In this document: positions 29,689-39,000 of the stretch, in pieces
How the letters are laid out: each line of letters starts with the position of its first letter
How positions within the stretch are numbered: the first letter of the stretch is position 1
Assembly: GCA_025435555.1 (NCBI GenBank)
Contig: JAIWWG010000164.1
Location: 1 to 39,000 of the forward strand
DNA length: 39,000 nt
Reading direction: 5' to 3'
Origin: Chytriomyces cf. hyalinus JEL632
Taxonomy: Eukaryota > Chytridiomycota > Chytridiomycetes > Chytridiales > Chytriomycetaceae
Notes under the pieces: generated by a model
The model's database searches: none
What the model was told of the DNA's origin: nothing
What the model saw: the letters and a program-made list of their open reading frames with translations, nothing else
Made by a program: the position numbers and the translations under genes

Positions 29689-32649
29689 TCACGTTGAATA
29701 CAATTCAATGCCCGCAAGCAAAGCAAGCTCTTTGATCCCCCGATCAACTCCACAAAGAGTGGGAGTATCCTCGTTTATGATACCCACGTATCGATAATTC
29801 TGCCCCTCAAGGATGCGAGAGGACGTCTGCGCGTCAAGCGATGCGAGACTCTTTGTAAATGGACCGCTCAATTTGCTGTCAATCAAAACTTGCGCGCACG
29901 TCAAGGGCACGCGTGACAGCATTTTCGAAATGGTTTCATCTGACAAATAAAATATGAGTTCAACTGTTGAAAGAATCTGATAAGCGCCTCACCGACAGTC
30001 ACTCCGACAAGAATCACCATCCTACACGTTTCAAAACCCCGCACGAGAGATGGCCATCCACCTTGAGTTTTCCGTATCCATGCATTCACATCGTCACCAT
30101 CAAGCAACAAATTCGGAACCAACCGCCCTTTCACGCATCCAGGCCGCTGGCAACGAATTTGAACATCTTGATGCGCTTTTTTATGCTTCATCATCGACAG
30201 CACGTTTGGCAGTTTGTCAGTCCAGAAAGTATCCTTTGCACCTAGTTGTGATTCGGGACTGGATGGTACCGCTGAAGTTGCACCGATGACACCATTGAAG
30301 CCAGCAGTTGTATCGCACACAAGACACCGTGATGCAGTTATATTTTGCAGGGTTCCATACATTTCCGTGACTGGGTGGATTCCATGACTTGAAATTTGAC
30401 CGTCAACTGTGGTGGTGTATGTGTGGGCCAGCGCACGCGTTGTCTCCAGTTGAATTAGGAATTCATGAAGGAGGCCCTTCGTTTCGAGTTTTTGAGTTGC
30501 CAGGCGGGTATATAATGTGTCGCAGTCTTGGTAAAATTTGGCCGAATTCTTATTTTCGTGACAGGAAGGAGTTAGCCCGTCTGGACTGCGAATCAAGCGA
30601 GTCAATGGATTAACAAAAACTCAACTGTTTGGGCATCAGCCAGTATCAAACGTTTGCCGCCATACGCTCATCCGTCGTCGGGTTTCGGATACGCACGATC
30701 TCCGACAATCACAATAACTCCATCAGTCGCACATTTCTGATCAGATGCATCGATTCCATGCGACTGAATGATTCCTCTCAGAACATGCGCGGCTCCTTCG
30801 AGTGATACGTTTCCATCGCCAAACACTCTCAAACGCGACTCCAGATCCAGCGCGCGCATGTTTTTGGCACAAGCAATTTTGTCGATAATGTCGGCATTCA
30901 GCACTGGAGTCTCGATTGGTTGCGTGCCCTCTGGATTCAACAATTTTACAATTGAAAGGTGTTCAAACGTTTGTTTCGACGCGTTGGTGATATAATACGA
31001 CCAAGGGGTCATTCCATACACATCTGGCACCGTCAAAACGCTTGATAGAGGTGTTACCAGGAAATTGAGGGTTGCCAATTGATTTGTTTCAGGCGCTTGT
31101 TCTGGTTTCAAAAAAGCGAGGGTTGGATTGAGCGGTTGACAGGCCATGTGTAGGGGAGTTTGCCCCTTGTCATTTGTTATGGTGGTCAAATTGTACATGG
31201 GGTCGCTTGACTGAGGGGCTTTGTAAGCCAAATATTGAAGGATATCTGAGAGACGCAGATTTGCCGCAATGTGAAAAGGCGTGTCTCCATTTTCTAACAA
31301 AAATGCAAACGCACTTTTTAGTTGAAAGCCAAGGAGAAGAAAACGAAACTGACCATCTTTTTCGAATAGCGCAGCTGGTTTGACCAAGGACTTGTCAAAG
31401 ATAAACTGAGTTATATTCATGTTACAGGACGTTACAGCGAGATGAATCAAGTTTTGGCGGCTTCGGGGTATGATCGAACAGTCTAAAAGTCAGGCATATC
31501 AACATCAATACGTTGGATAATGAAGAGTACGACGGGATATTTGTCACCGGCATTCGCCTCCAACAGCATTTCGCAGATATCGATAAATCCGCCTTTTATC
31601 GCTGCCAGGACGGGAGTAAAGCCACATTCATCCTCGACATGATTTAGAGGATCGATACGCGACGCATCCATTGCAAGTCGCAGAGCTGATGACGCTGTGG
31701 ATGAAGAAGTAGATACGAACGAAGAAAGGGAAACTGCCGAAGCTGAAGCAAGTTTCTTTGCTGTGTTCTTTGCTTTCCGCAAGCGCAGCTGAGACGGCGG
31801 TGACGATGGGATCTGGCTTCGTTTCGCAAGAAGAATTTTGACGACGTCAGTGAGACCAGACTGCGACGCGTAAAAGAGCGCAGTTCTTCCGAAGCAGTCG
31901 ACACAGTACGTGCACGGGTTGATTGAAGGGAGCGACAAGAGTCGCAGCGCAGCCTGCGAGTTGCCGACGAAACTGGCGAGCATGAGCGCATCACGACCGT
32001 CAGAGTCGCGTGCTTCGAGATTGGCGTGGGCCTTGACAAGTACATTCAGGGTTTCGAGCGCGTCAGTTTGATTCGACATTGCTTTCTCGTGAGCAAGGAT
32101 CGCGGCCATCAGCGGTGTCCGTCTCAGTGCGTCCCCAGACGCAATCGATGCCACGCCGAGTGCAGCCAACGTGTTTGATGTTAGAATCAGTTTGAGCATT
32201 CTGTGGTTGAATTGACGCGCAAGAAGATGCAGCACAGAGAGACCGTGTGCTTCCAATGCATCGAGACCCAGTCCATCCACCATATTATCCTCCGCTTCAA
32301 CCATCCGCATTAAAACTCGCACTGCTCCCGCATTGTCGGCCACAGCAGCAGCCATAAGAAGCGTGAAACCAGTGTCCGTCTCCCGAACACTCCCGATCCC
32401 GCCTGATGACTCCCGGCTTCTTCCCATACGCTGCTTGTGCTTGAATAGTTCCCGCTGGAATGAGTCCGATGATCCTCCGTCCAAACCTCCACGTGCAAGC
32501 TCAAACAGCGTTGTAGCAGAATCCTGCCCAGCGCCTTGCTCAGCCGCCTGTCTCTGTTGGCGCACCATCCGCACAATCTGCGCCACTCCCGCAATACTGA
32601 TGAATAGAGTAACAAGCGCCGCTGCTTGGACCATGCCTCGATTTTGCAT
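29689..32649 (-). CDS. Membrane-anchored ankyrin protein with a degenerate sirtuin (Hst3/4-like) C-terminus
   Basis: Predicted exons 32649-31548, 31482-31354, 31293-30693, 30585-29993 and 29939-29689 join in phase to about 891 residues; the third junction is the least certain. A hydrophobic N-terminal helix (MVQAAALVTLFISIAGVAQIV) is followed by about nine ankyrin-like repeats (DGRDALMLASFVGN, FGRTALFYASQSGLTDVVKI, NGDTPFHIAANLRLSDI, KGQTPLHMACQ). The C-terminal part follows the sirtuin order: a hydrophobic strand (GVIVIVG), PDGL, HEFLIQLETTRALAHTYTTTVDG in the place of the YTQNIDG segment, EMYGTLQN...CLVC in the place of LHGSL and the first zinc pair, CQRPGC, LVPNLLLDGDD for LRPNIVLYGE, and MVILVGVTV for the GTSLKV strand. 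The catalytic His is Tyr, the QNID motif is lost and GAGIS is absent, so NAD-dependent deacetylation is not expected. Two adjacent genes remain an alternative. Confidence 0.6.
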
Positions 32650-32748
32650 TTATTTCGCATGAATATTATTTTAAATATTTCAACAACCCCATCCAAAAAA
32701 GCATTCTTCACTGCAAAGGCATGGATACATGTATTCAATCTTGGATGT

Positions 32749-33858
32749 TTATGGCTGAAGATAAACGAAAGTCAAATCAGAAACACCATTGCTGCTCTCA
32801 CGATGCCAACCCCGCCGTCCAAACATGGACGTGATTTCTATCCTGGCCATATCACGGCCGCTGCCGCCACTGCCACCGCCAGAGCTCAGAGCATTGACAA
32901 ATGATAGTTTGCGAATAGTTGAAGTCCTGATTGACGCAATGAACTCATGAACCATCTCCTCTAATTTCGGCGACAGCTCAATGTGTTCAAACTCGACCGT
33001 GTTCAGATTGGCGCATCTGGAAAGTATCCGACCCCCGCATTGGCCGAAGCTCTCCAGCTGCAGGCAGTAGAGTCCGATGATGTTGGGCAGTGCTTCGTAC
33101 ATTTCGGTTGGGAGTGTGGCGCCCTTCAGACTCAGTGCGTTCAACGGCAGGCGCGACAAACGCGTCACGGCACTGCTCAGTGCGGCTTGGTCTAAATCCG
33201 CTGGGCCTTTTAAAATGTCTAGATACAGAATCCGTTTCTTTGCAGTGGCAAGGGTATACAGCGACTTATCCAAGGTTTCGTACGGACAAGAGATGTGAAG
33301 TGTGTCCGGAAGCGCCCCAAGAACATCGTCCAAACCAACCGCGCAATGAACACTTGCATAGCTGCCATGTCTTTCAATTGTGCGAGAGTACATTCCAAGA
33401 GTGTATAAGTGCCGCGTGGGTATCACCATTTTCTCCCACCACAACAGATTTGCAATCAACACAACGCTAGGCATATGAAATGTCGGCCAAAGATCTTCGG
33501 GTTGATCAAAGTCTTCTGGAAACACGTTGGCAAGGTCGAGCATGGCTTTCGATATGTACTTGAAGTACGGCATTGAATGGCAGAGTTGCACAATAGAGTC
33601 ACCGTCGACAAAAGAGGCGATTCGGTCGAGAATTTCCGGCGGCATAGATTCGAAGCGTGCTGTGCGCAGCACGGTATTGGACACGACTGATGGGGTCGTT
33701 GTCAATTGGGATGGAAGCGGGGAGAATGCGTCCGGGCTCATCGGATCTAAGCGGAGCAATTTCCGATAGAAGTTGATTTCTTCGAGCATGGCGACATTGA
33801 CCGAGCGTAGTCGGTGCAGGTGCGATTGGCAGCATGAGCAGTGGGATGTGCAAGTCAT
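32749..33858 (-). CDS. F-box protein
   Basis: Single exon, 369 residues from MTCTSHCSCCQSHLHRLRSV. A short Cys/His-rich start precedes a helix (VAMLEEINFYRKLLRLDP) and an F-box at about 68-112 (SMPPEILDRIASFVDGDSIV, then FKYISKAMLDLANVF). The C-terminal half has irregular leucine-rich segments (RLPLNALSLKG, LNTVEFEHIELSPKLEEM). F-box proteins are substrate adaptors in SCF ubiquitin ligases, and this layout is typical of fungal F-box/LRR-like proteins. It is read from its first ATG; nothing is broken. The substrate is unknown. The gene is transcribed in the same direction as the ankyrin gene and lies 99 bp upstream of it. Confidence 0.8.
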   Translation of the reverse strand: MTCTSHCSCCQSHLHRLRSVNVAMLEEINFYRKLLRLDPMSPDAFSPLPSQLTTTPSVVSNTVLRTARFESMPPEILDRIASFVDGDSIVQLCHSMPYFKYISKAMLDLANVFPEDFDQPEDLWPTFHMPSVVLIANLLWWEKMVIPTRHLYTLGMYSRTIERHGSYASVHCAVGLDDVLGALPDTLHISCPYETLDKSLYTLATAKKRILYLDILKGPADLDQAALSSAVTRLSRLPLNALSLKGATLPTEMYEALPNIIGLYCLQLESFGQCGGRILSRCANLNTVEFEHIELSPKLEEMVHEFIASIRTSTIRKLSFVNALSSGGGSGGSGRDMARIEITSMFGRRGWHRESSNGVSDLTFVYLQP

Positions 33859-34425
33859 TATTTCCAGTTCCCTGGTTTTTTTAAGTTTTTATTTATCCGA
33901 GTTCCCGTTCTGGGGCGCCGACCGGGTCAAACGATCCTTTTACACGCAGAGGCGCGATAACGCATCCAGTCTCTGAGAACTCTCTTTCCAGCATTGAAGT
34001 GCACGATCTCAGGTCAACTGGCGTGTTGCAGTGTGTCTACATGGATTGAACACGCGCCTAATGCAGTGACACTCTCTGGCATGAATAACATTGCACAGAA
34101 CTCCCCTCAGACGGGGCGTAAACTTGACACGGCAAAAATCCATCATGCTCATGGACAGATGGAGAGCGCGTGTTGGGCGTTGCCGCTGACATGGATTAGA
34201 ATTTCTTTATTCAGCGCCTCAAATTTTCACAAACGATGTTGTGATGGTTGACAACAACGACCAGGGGTGGTCAGCATGGCTATTGATTTTTAAAGTGCTC
34301 TTCTTTTGAACTTTGAATGGATAGTCATTCATCTGGTAAGAAGCTCCGAGAATCGACAGGCTCATTATGTCCAGACACCTGTTAATGACATATATCATAT
34401 ATGTTCAAAAATTTTATGCTTTCAA
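33859..34425. other. Spacer between F-box gene and tRNA
   Basis: No gene seen. It should hold the F-box gene promoter at its left end. TATATCATATATG (about 34390-34402) lies 25-35 bp before the tRNA and could help position Pol III. Confidence 0.5.
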
Positions 34426-34497
34426 GCCCGGGTAGCGCAGCGGCAGCGCATTTGCCTTCTAAGCAAAGGGTCGTGGGTTCGATCCCCACCTTGGGTG
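34426..34497 (+). tRNA. tRNA-Arg(TCT)
   Basis: A 72-nt cloverleaf. The acceptor stem GCCCGGG pairs with CTTGGGT using three G-U pairs; the D arm is GCGCAGCGGCAGCGC; the anticodon stem TTTGC/GCAAA encloses CTTCTAA with anticodon TCT; the T arm is GTGGG TTCGATC CCCAC; the discriminator is G. A-box TAGCGCAGCGG and B-box GGTTCGATCC are intact. There is no intron. A TTTT run follows at about 34504. It reads AGA codons. Confidence 0.95.
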
Positions 34498-34815
34498 CTT
34501 ATCTTTTCGTTTGTACCTATGTACCTACATCTTTTGCGGGTTTGTCGTGCGCAGAATTGTGCCCTCCCAGCCGGGGGAGCATGAAACAGGGGCGAATTGT
34601 TTATGCAAGGGATCTCAGCACATGATAATCATACATGTATGTGCCTAAACAAAGAAACCCAGACCCTCAGCGATTGCAACGGACAGGCAATAGATCAATA
34701 CTTGGACATTTTTATCACGGCTCCCAAATAAAAACGACCGCCGTCATTCAAAAAAACGGTGCGACAACCCAAAAACACCATCATCCCCAGGTAGTTTTGA
34801 TTACAGTTCTTTGTT
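34498..34815. other. Spacer between tRNA and PRP19
   Basis: The tRNA terminator lies at the left end and the PRP19 3' UTR at the right. No gene seen. Confidence 0.5.
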
Positions 34816-36759
34816 TCACACGCCAGTCACCACGACTTTGCGTTCCGTTCCAGACGCAGATGCAATCCATTTTGAATAGCTTCCAAACTTGAAATCAACA
34901 ACGGCAGATGCACCGCTTGGAGCAAATTTGATGAGCTCGTCCCATTGCTTGTTGCGGAATATGCTGGGAAATGACACAAACGCGTATAGTTAGTCACACA
35001 CAAAAAGATGGAAAGTCCCATTCGGAAGGCTCGCTCACCTGATCTGATCAGCGCATGCAACACCCAGATATCCAGCCCCGTAATCAAACGCAACTTTGGA
35101 CACGCCCTTCTTTCCAGAATACTCAATGCTTCCAGCGGCGCCACTCAAATCGATCGTGTGGAAGTTTTCGAGCTTTCGTAAGTCCCACAGTTTCACGATA
35201 CTTGAATCTGCTGCAGCTGTTGCGAAATAGTATCCGTTCTCTGAGAATGACATGGATGAAATTTTGCCAAGCAGTTGTGGGTCGCGCAGCGTGGCGACAT
35301 TTTTGGCGGTTTTAAGTTCCCAGATGCGTACGGTTGAATCTGTCGTTCCAGTTCCAACGATAAGTCCATCAGGGTGAATCGCAACACTGGAGTAAGCTGG
35401 AATGGATGTAGCGGGTCAGCAATGTCAGGGAATCCAAACAAAGTTATTGACAAACCTTCTTTTTCATCATGTGCATGTCTTGAGATTTGCACACCCTTCT
35501 CCAAATCAGAGAACGCCCAAGTAGAATCCAAAGACCCACTGACGACAAATTCGCCGCTCGGGTGAATAGCTAGTCCACTGATATCCCCAGAATGCCCTTT
35601 AATAACATGAGCAGCCTTTCCAAGCGCCCACCCATCCCCATCTTCCTTCAACTTCCACAGCTTTACGGTATGATCATGGGAACCAGACACAAATGCAGAT
35701 CCTTGATGCGGCCCTTGATCCACCCATTGCACCGCTGTCACTTTCTTGTTTCCATGCGCTTTGGCACTGGCCACCTGAGATCCAGTCTTCCAGTCACTGA
35801 TCAACACAGTTCCATCATTTCCACCCGTCAGCACCCAGTTTGATTTCGCAGCAGAAGAAGAATCTTCGCTTGACGCGGAGAAGGCGGGTAAACTGAGGAG
35901 GTCAAGACACGAAATTCCTGCGTTGGTTGTGCTATGCAAGGACGGGATTTCACCCTGAGTAGAGAATGATTGAACTTCTTCGACGGAAGCAGTGCCGACG
36001 GGTGGCTTCCTCTTTTTACGAGTTTTCGAGAGCCTGCCATGAAGAATGAGCGAGCGGTTTTGGTGAAGCGAGAAACAAAAAGGGCGAACATGGCAGCCGT
36101 GGCATCCAGCTTATCAGCATTCTCCTTGCCTCCAACTGCCTCCAAGGTATCGACGGTATCGACATCCATCGTCTGAGTCTCTTCCTTCTCCCCATCAACA
36201 TGGTTTCTCTCGACAGGGGCAACAGAAGAAATCTCCTGTAAAGCAGCTCTTGCAGCGTCCCTCTCTCTCGCAAGTCTGGCAATGACTCTTTTCGCAGCAT
36301 CGTTTTCATAGAGTGCGTTGGACAGTTCGAGTCTAAGCTGCTTATGCTGGGTGCGCAATGTATGCGTCTCGAGCATGCCCGCGTCCCACTCGCTTTGAAG
36401 AAGCGCTAATAGAGATGGAACGCTGTTGAGTGTCGGTGCGCGTGGGCGGACCGTGGCTGGGACTGTGTTGTATTTTGTTCGAAGATGAGCGAGAGCGAAA
36501 GAGATTGAATAAGTCACAACGACTCATATCTTCACGTACCGCTCTTGATGTTAATCAGGTCACTCTCGCTTAAAGGAGTCCCGTCCGGCTCACTTCCTCC
36601 ATCGGCAATGTGCTTCAGTATCAGCCGCTTCTCGTACACAAGCCCGCTCTTGCTCGATACGACGGGTTCCTGGGGTGGCTCTCCAGAGACTGAAGTGGTT
36701 CCGCTGGTTAGAGTGGATACCTATACACTGGATGCAACACACGTACTGGCGCAAAACAT
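34816..36759 (-). CDS. PRP19: PRP19 splicing factor / U-box E3 ubiquitin ligase
   Basis: Six exons (36759-36747, 36689-36540, 36462-36090, 36033-35456, 35396-35039, 34963-34816) join in phase to about 539 residues. Prp19 is the core of the NineTeen complex that activates the spliceosome and adds ubiquitin to its partners. The first exon is only 13 nt and encodes MFCA; the next continues ISGEPPQEPVVS, the invariant start of the U-box (VYEKRLILKHIADGGSEPDG). Then come the tetramerising coiled coil (SVPSLLALLQSEWDAGMLET, LSNALYENDAAKRVIARL), a basic linker (SKTRKKRKPP) and WD40 repeats (GNDGTVLISDW, GSHDHTVKLWKL, GHSGDISGLAIHPSGEFVVS, STVRIWELKT, DSSIVKLWDLRK) closing with KVVVTGV. Introns are 56-76 nt. 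Nothing is broken. Confidence 0.95.
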
Positions 36760-37252
36760 GCTTCTGGTTCGGGGATGATTTATTTCACTTTTACGATTTT
36801 ACGATTTTACTTACCGAGAGGGCAAAGCAAAGCAAAAAACATGCGTTTCTTCAAACCGTCTTCATTCACACAAAAGTACAACCACATCATCACATCCGTT
36901 ACTCTTCTCTCTTTCCTTCTCTTGCCAGCATGGGCGGAAGGAGGGGGGTGGGGTGTGTTGCAAAATAGGCTAAAAACAGAATGGGGAGGGATGTATGAGA
37001 AGTCACCAGGCCCATAGAGTCAAGATGCACGCGCGCAGGGGAATTAAATCGTTTGAAAATGGTACGTACAATGTGGGGGATGAAAGCGTTTGTGGAAAAG
37101 ATGGAAATAAAGAGAAAAAAGAAAAGTGGAGGAATTGGCACAGCTAAAACAATATAAAGAATACAGAAGAAAACAAAGGAAACCCAAAGCACAGAATAAA
37201 AAACGAAATACGTAGAAAACGGACTAAGGGTACAAAAAAGCTTTTCTTCTAT
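36760..37252. other. Spacer between PRP19 and the BTG/Tob gene
   Basis: The PRP19 promoter lies at the left; an A-rich stretch (37080-37240) on the + strand is the T-rich 3' UTR of the BTG/Tob gene on the minus strand. No gene seen. Confidence 0.5.
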
Positions 37253-37878
37253 CTAATTCACCATCACGTTCCCGGCAGACCCCATAGATGCAGGCATCTT
37301 CATGGTGACCTTGGTGCGTTGTGGCAAGCTAAATTGCTGATGTGACAGTTGTGGACTGCTACTTGCGCTGCTCAAGCCGCTGCTGCGGCCAGATGGACTC
37401 ATGTATCCAACCATCTGTGGTGGCGATTGACTGAGCTGAGTTTGAGACCATCGCTGCTTGATAATCTGCTGTTGCATGAGGCGTTGCTGCTGCACTGCAG
37501 GGTCTTCCCAAATGGCGACAATGGGTGCATGATCACTTCCCGCCCGATAACATACACTTCCCGGGTCTACCCACAACACCATCTCGGATGGCAAAAGAGT
37601 GGAAATGAGGTTTGATGGGACTGAGGAAGCGTCAGCCGCTCTTGCTAGGGTTTTGTCTAATCGCTTCGGTGTGACCATAATGGATCGCCGCGCATTCCCC
37701 AAATGGGGTGCATGTGGAATCCAGGCGGATGTGGATATGGTTTCGAGGAGCAGAGTTGTAAGTGCCGCCTGGAATTGTGCTGACTGAGACTCGGTCAAGG
37801 GTGAGCTGGGCACGTTGAGGTGCTTTGCTGTTTGGAAGCAAGTTTCAAGAATGAGACACGGTCGTCGATGGCATGCAT
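37253..37878 (-). CDS. BTG/Tob family protein (APRO domain), 5' end unresolved
   Basis: The open frame from about 37813 to 37253 covers most of a BTG/Tob domain: FQAALTTLLLETISTSAWIPH (box A region), a basic strand, then LPSEMVLWVDPGSVCYRAG (box B region), followed by a Gln/Ser-rich tail. BTG/Tob proteins bind the Caf1 deadenylase of CCR4-NOT and speed up mRNA decay. The first helix should precede this. An ATG at 37878 starts MHAIDDRVSFLKLASK, which fits that helix but is in a different frame from the rest, with no normal-sized intron between them. The gene is therefore either frameshifted near 37815-37830 or has an unrecognised 5' exon. Confidence 0.7.
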
Positions 37879-38421
37879 GGAATGGGATATTTGTAGATGG
37901 ATGTGTTGGGTGTGTTGGATAGGAATGAACCAGATTCGCATCAAGTCACGTGACTTTGTGCCACCCCTTCCACATGAACTCCCCTCGTCTCTCTCGGCAA
38001 CCCAATGCACAAACAGGAACTCTCAGGAGCACCAAAGACACAAGCAGAGGGACAGAAGCAGGCGGAACACCCACCGATGAACTCGACGGCACAGCCAACT
38101 TCGAATGCACCAGTGACAGCGTCGCTGCTCTCACTGGCGCTTACGCTCGCCTCACTTGCAGTGGGCGATGCGGTATGTTTGCGTGGTGGTGCTGTTGCGG
38201 ATGGTTTGCTCATTGGTCGGGCCTCTTGGTTGCGGGTGTTGGGGAAGTTCGTCTTTTTGCGTTGGTTTTTACGTTTACTTTACCAGGCCCGAAAAATTTC
38301 TCATTTATAGTGCCTTCAGTTTCAGTTGTGTCTGTCATTGGCCAGAAATTCCATCCTTCAGTTCTCATAGCTCAGCATAATGAGAGACCGTCGCACGTGT
38401 TTGGAGCGGGAGTGTGTATCG

Positions 38422-39000
38422 TCAACTAACTGCTTTGATGAGAGCGACCAGCTCGGCCAGTGTCATCGCACCTCCACTCTCAGCACGCACAACACTCTCA
38501 GTCATCAGCTTCTGCACAAATTCCACTTTCATGCTGCCTCCAATCGCGTTGCCCATGCTGTGCGTAAAAACCAAATATATGAGACGCTGAATACCCTGTT
38601 CAAAGATGGGAAACAAGCAGTATCATTGTTGCTCACATTTGAAACAACACAAGGCTGACAATTCGATCTTCGATAGGCTGAAGCATAGCGCATGATTCGC
38701 GGATATAAAACGTGGATAGCAGAGCAATCAAATCATTATGGATTGGTGTTTGAATGCGATATCGTTTGCAGATTTGACCGCAACTAAATAACAACCCGAT
38801 TCAAAATTTAGCATGATCCCAAATGCATGATACCGTTTATGTACAACAGACCATTTCATAATTTTCTCCGAGAATATTTTGTTGCGAACCAACTGTGCGT
38901 CCAAATCGACAGTGCCCGATTGATGCCAGATTTGATACATGACGTCCACATTGATACTATCTGGACCCAATTGAATGAAGTTGATTGTTTCACTCGTGCT
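38422..39000 (-). CDS. 3' part of an unidentified gene running off the right edge
   Basis: Three coding-like stretches lie in order on the minus strand. From the edge, 39000-38728 is open (LGPDSINVDVMYQIWHQSG, FSEKIMKWSVVHKRYHAFGI). A one-base-shifted frame from about 38775 reads CGQICKRYRIQTPIHNDLIA and LSTFYIRESCAMLQPIEDR. A last exon ends at 38422 (IQRLIYLVFTHSMGNA, GGAMTLAELVALIKAVS). The change of frame near 38775 is either a small intron ending TTATTTAG or a frameshift. The motif RIQTPIHNDLIALL weakly recalls the C-terminal domain of ketopantoate reductase-type dehydrogenases, but this is too short to name. Confidence 0.4.

Noticed and set aside
37950-38429. Plus-strand frames of 101 and 159 codons
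   Set aside because: Neither shows a known domain and no splice join improves them. Low-complexity Ser/Ala and Trp/Cys content suggests chance. A small real gene cannot be excluded.
1-39000. CRISPR array, operons or bacterial ribosome binding sites
   Set aside because: No regularly spaced repeats of that kind are present and the genes are intron-bearing eukaryotic genes.

Overview
This is nuclear DNA of a fungus, most likely an early-diverging zoosporic (chytrid-like) lineage. The inference rests on dense short GT..AG introns of about 45-170 nt, compact gene spacing, standard-code stops, fungal housekeeping genes (PDH E2, PCF11, PRP19, a BTG/Tob protein), a Ty3-type chromovirus, and F-box, ankyrin and multi-pass membrane protein families. 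No species is claimed.

Layout. 1-86 is the 5' end of a minus-strand gene. 261-5893 is a tandem array of three-exon multi-pass (7TM-like) membrane protein genes on the minus strand: four full-length copies and one 3' remnant. Only copy 2 reads open throughout; copies 1, 3 and 4 each carry their own lesion. 6048-8632 is a nine-exon mitochondrial pyruvate dehydrogenase E2 with two lipoyl domains. 8964-10402 holds two GNAT acetyltransferases separated by inverted tetranucleotide arrays. 10486-15060 holds two RWD-RBR ubiquitin ligase copies, the second broken by two +1 frameshifts. 15191-17577 is PCF11, with a predicted 8-nt microexon, overlapping tail to tail with deoxyribose-phosphate aldolase (17493-18401).

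18638-19353 is a repeat-rich hypothetical locus. 19609-25069 is a complete, very young Ty3/gypsy chromovirus (276-bp LTRs with one difference, 5-bp target duplication GAATT) inserted a few bases upstream of a tRNA-like Pol III promoter (25078-25210). 25596-28881 is a transposase-like gene (MULE type, tentatively DUF6729-like) with two in-frame TGA codons. 29123-29536 is an F-box-like fragment. 29689-32649 is a membrane-anchored ankyrin protein whose C-terminal half is a degenerate Hst3/4-type sirtuin. 32749-33858 is an F-box protein, 34426-34497 is tRNA-Arg(TCT), 34816-36759 is PRP19, 37253-37878 is a BTG/Tob protein, and an unidentified gene runs off the right edge.

Two themes stand out. First, duplicated copies decay while single-copy genes (E2, PCF11, deoC, PRP19, the retroelement pol) read clean over kilobases, so the lesions look biological rather than caused by poor sequence. 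Second, the most novel item is the ankyrin/pseudo-sirtuin fusion, in which the catalytic residues and the NAD-loop motif appear to be lost.
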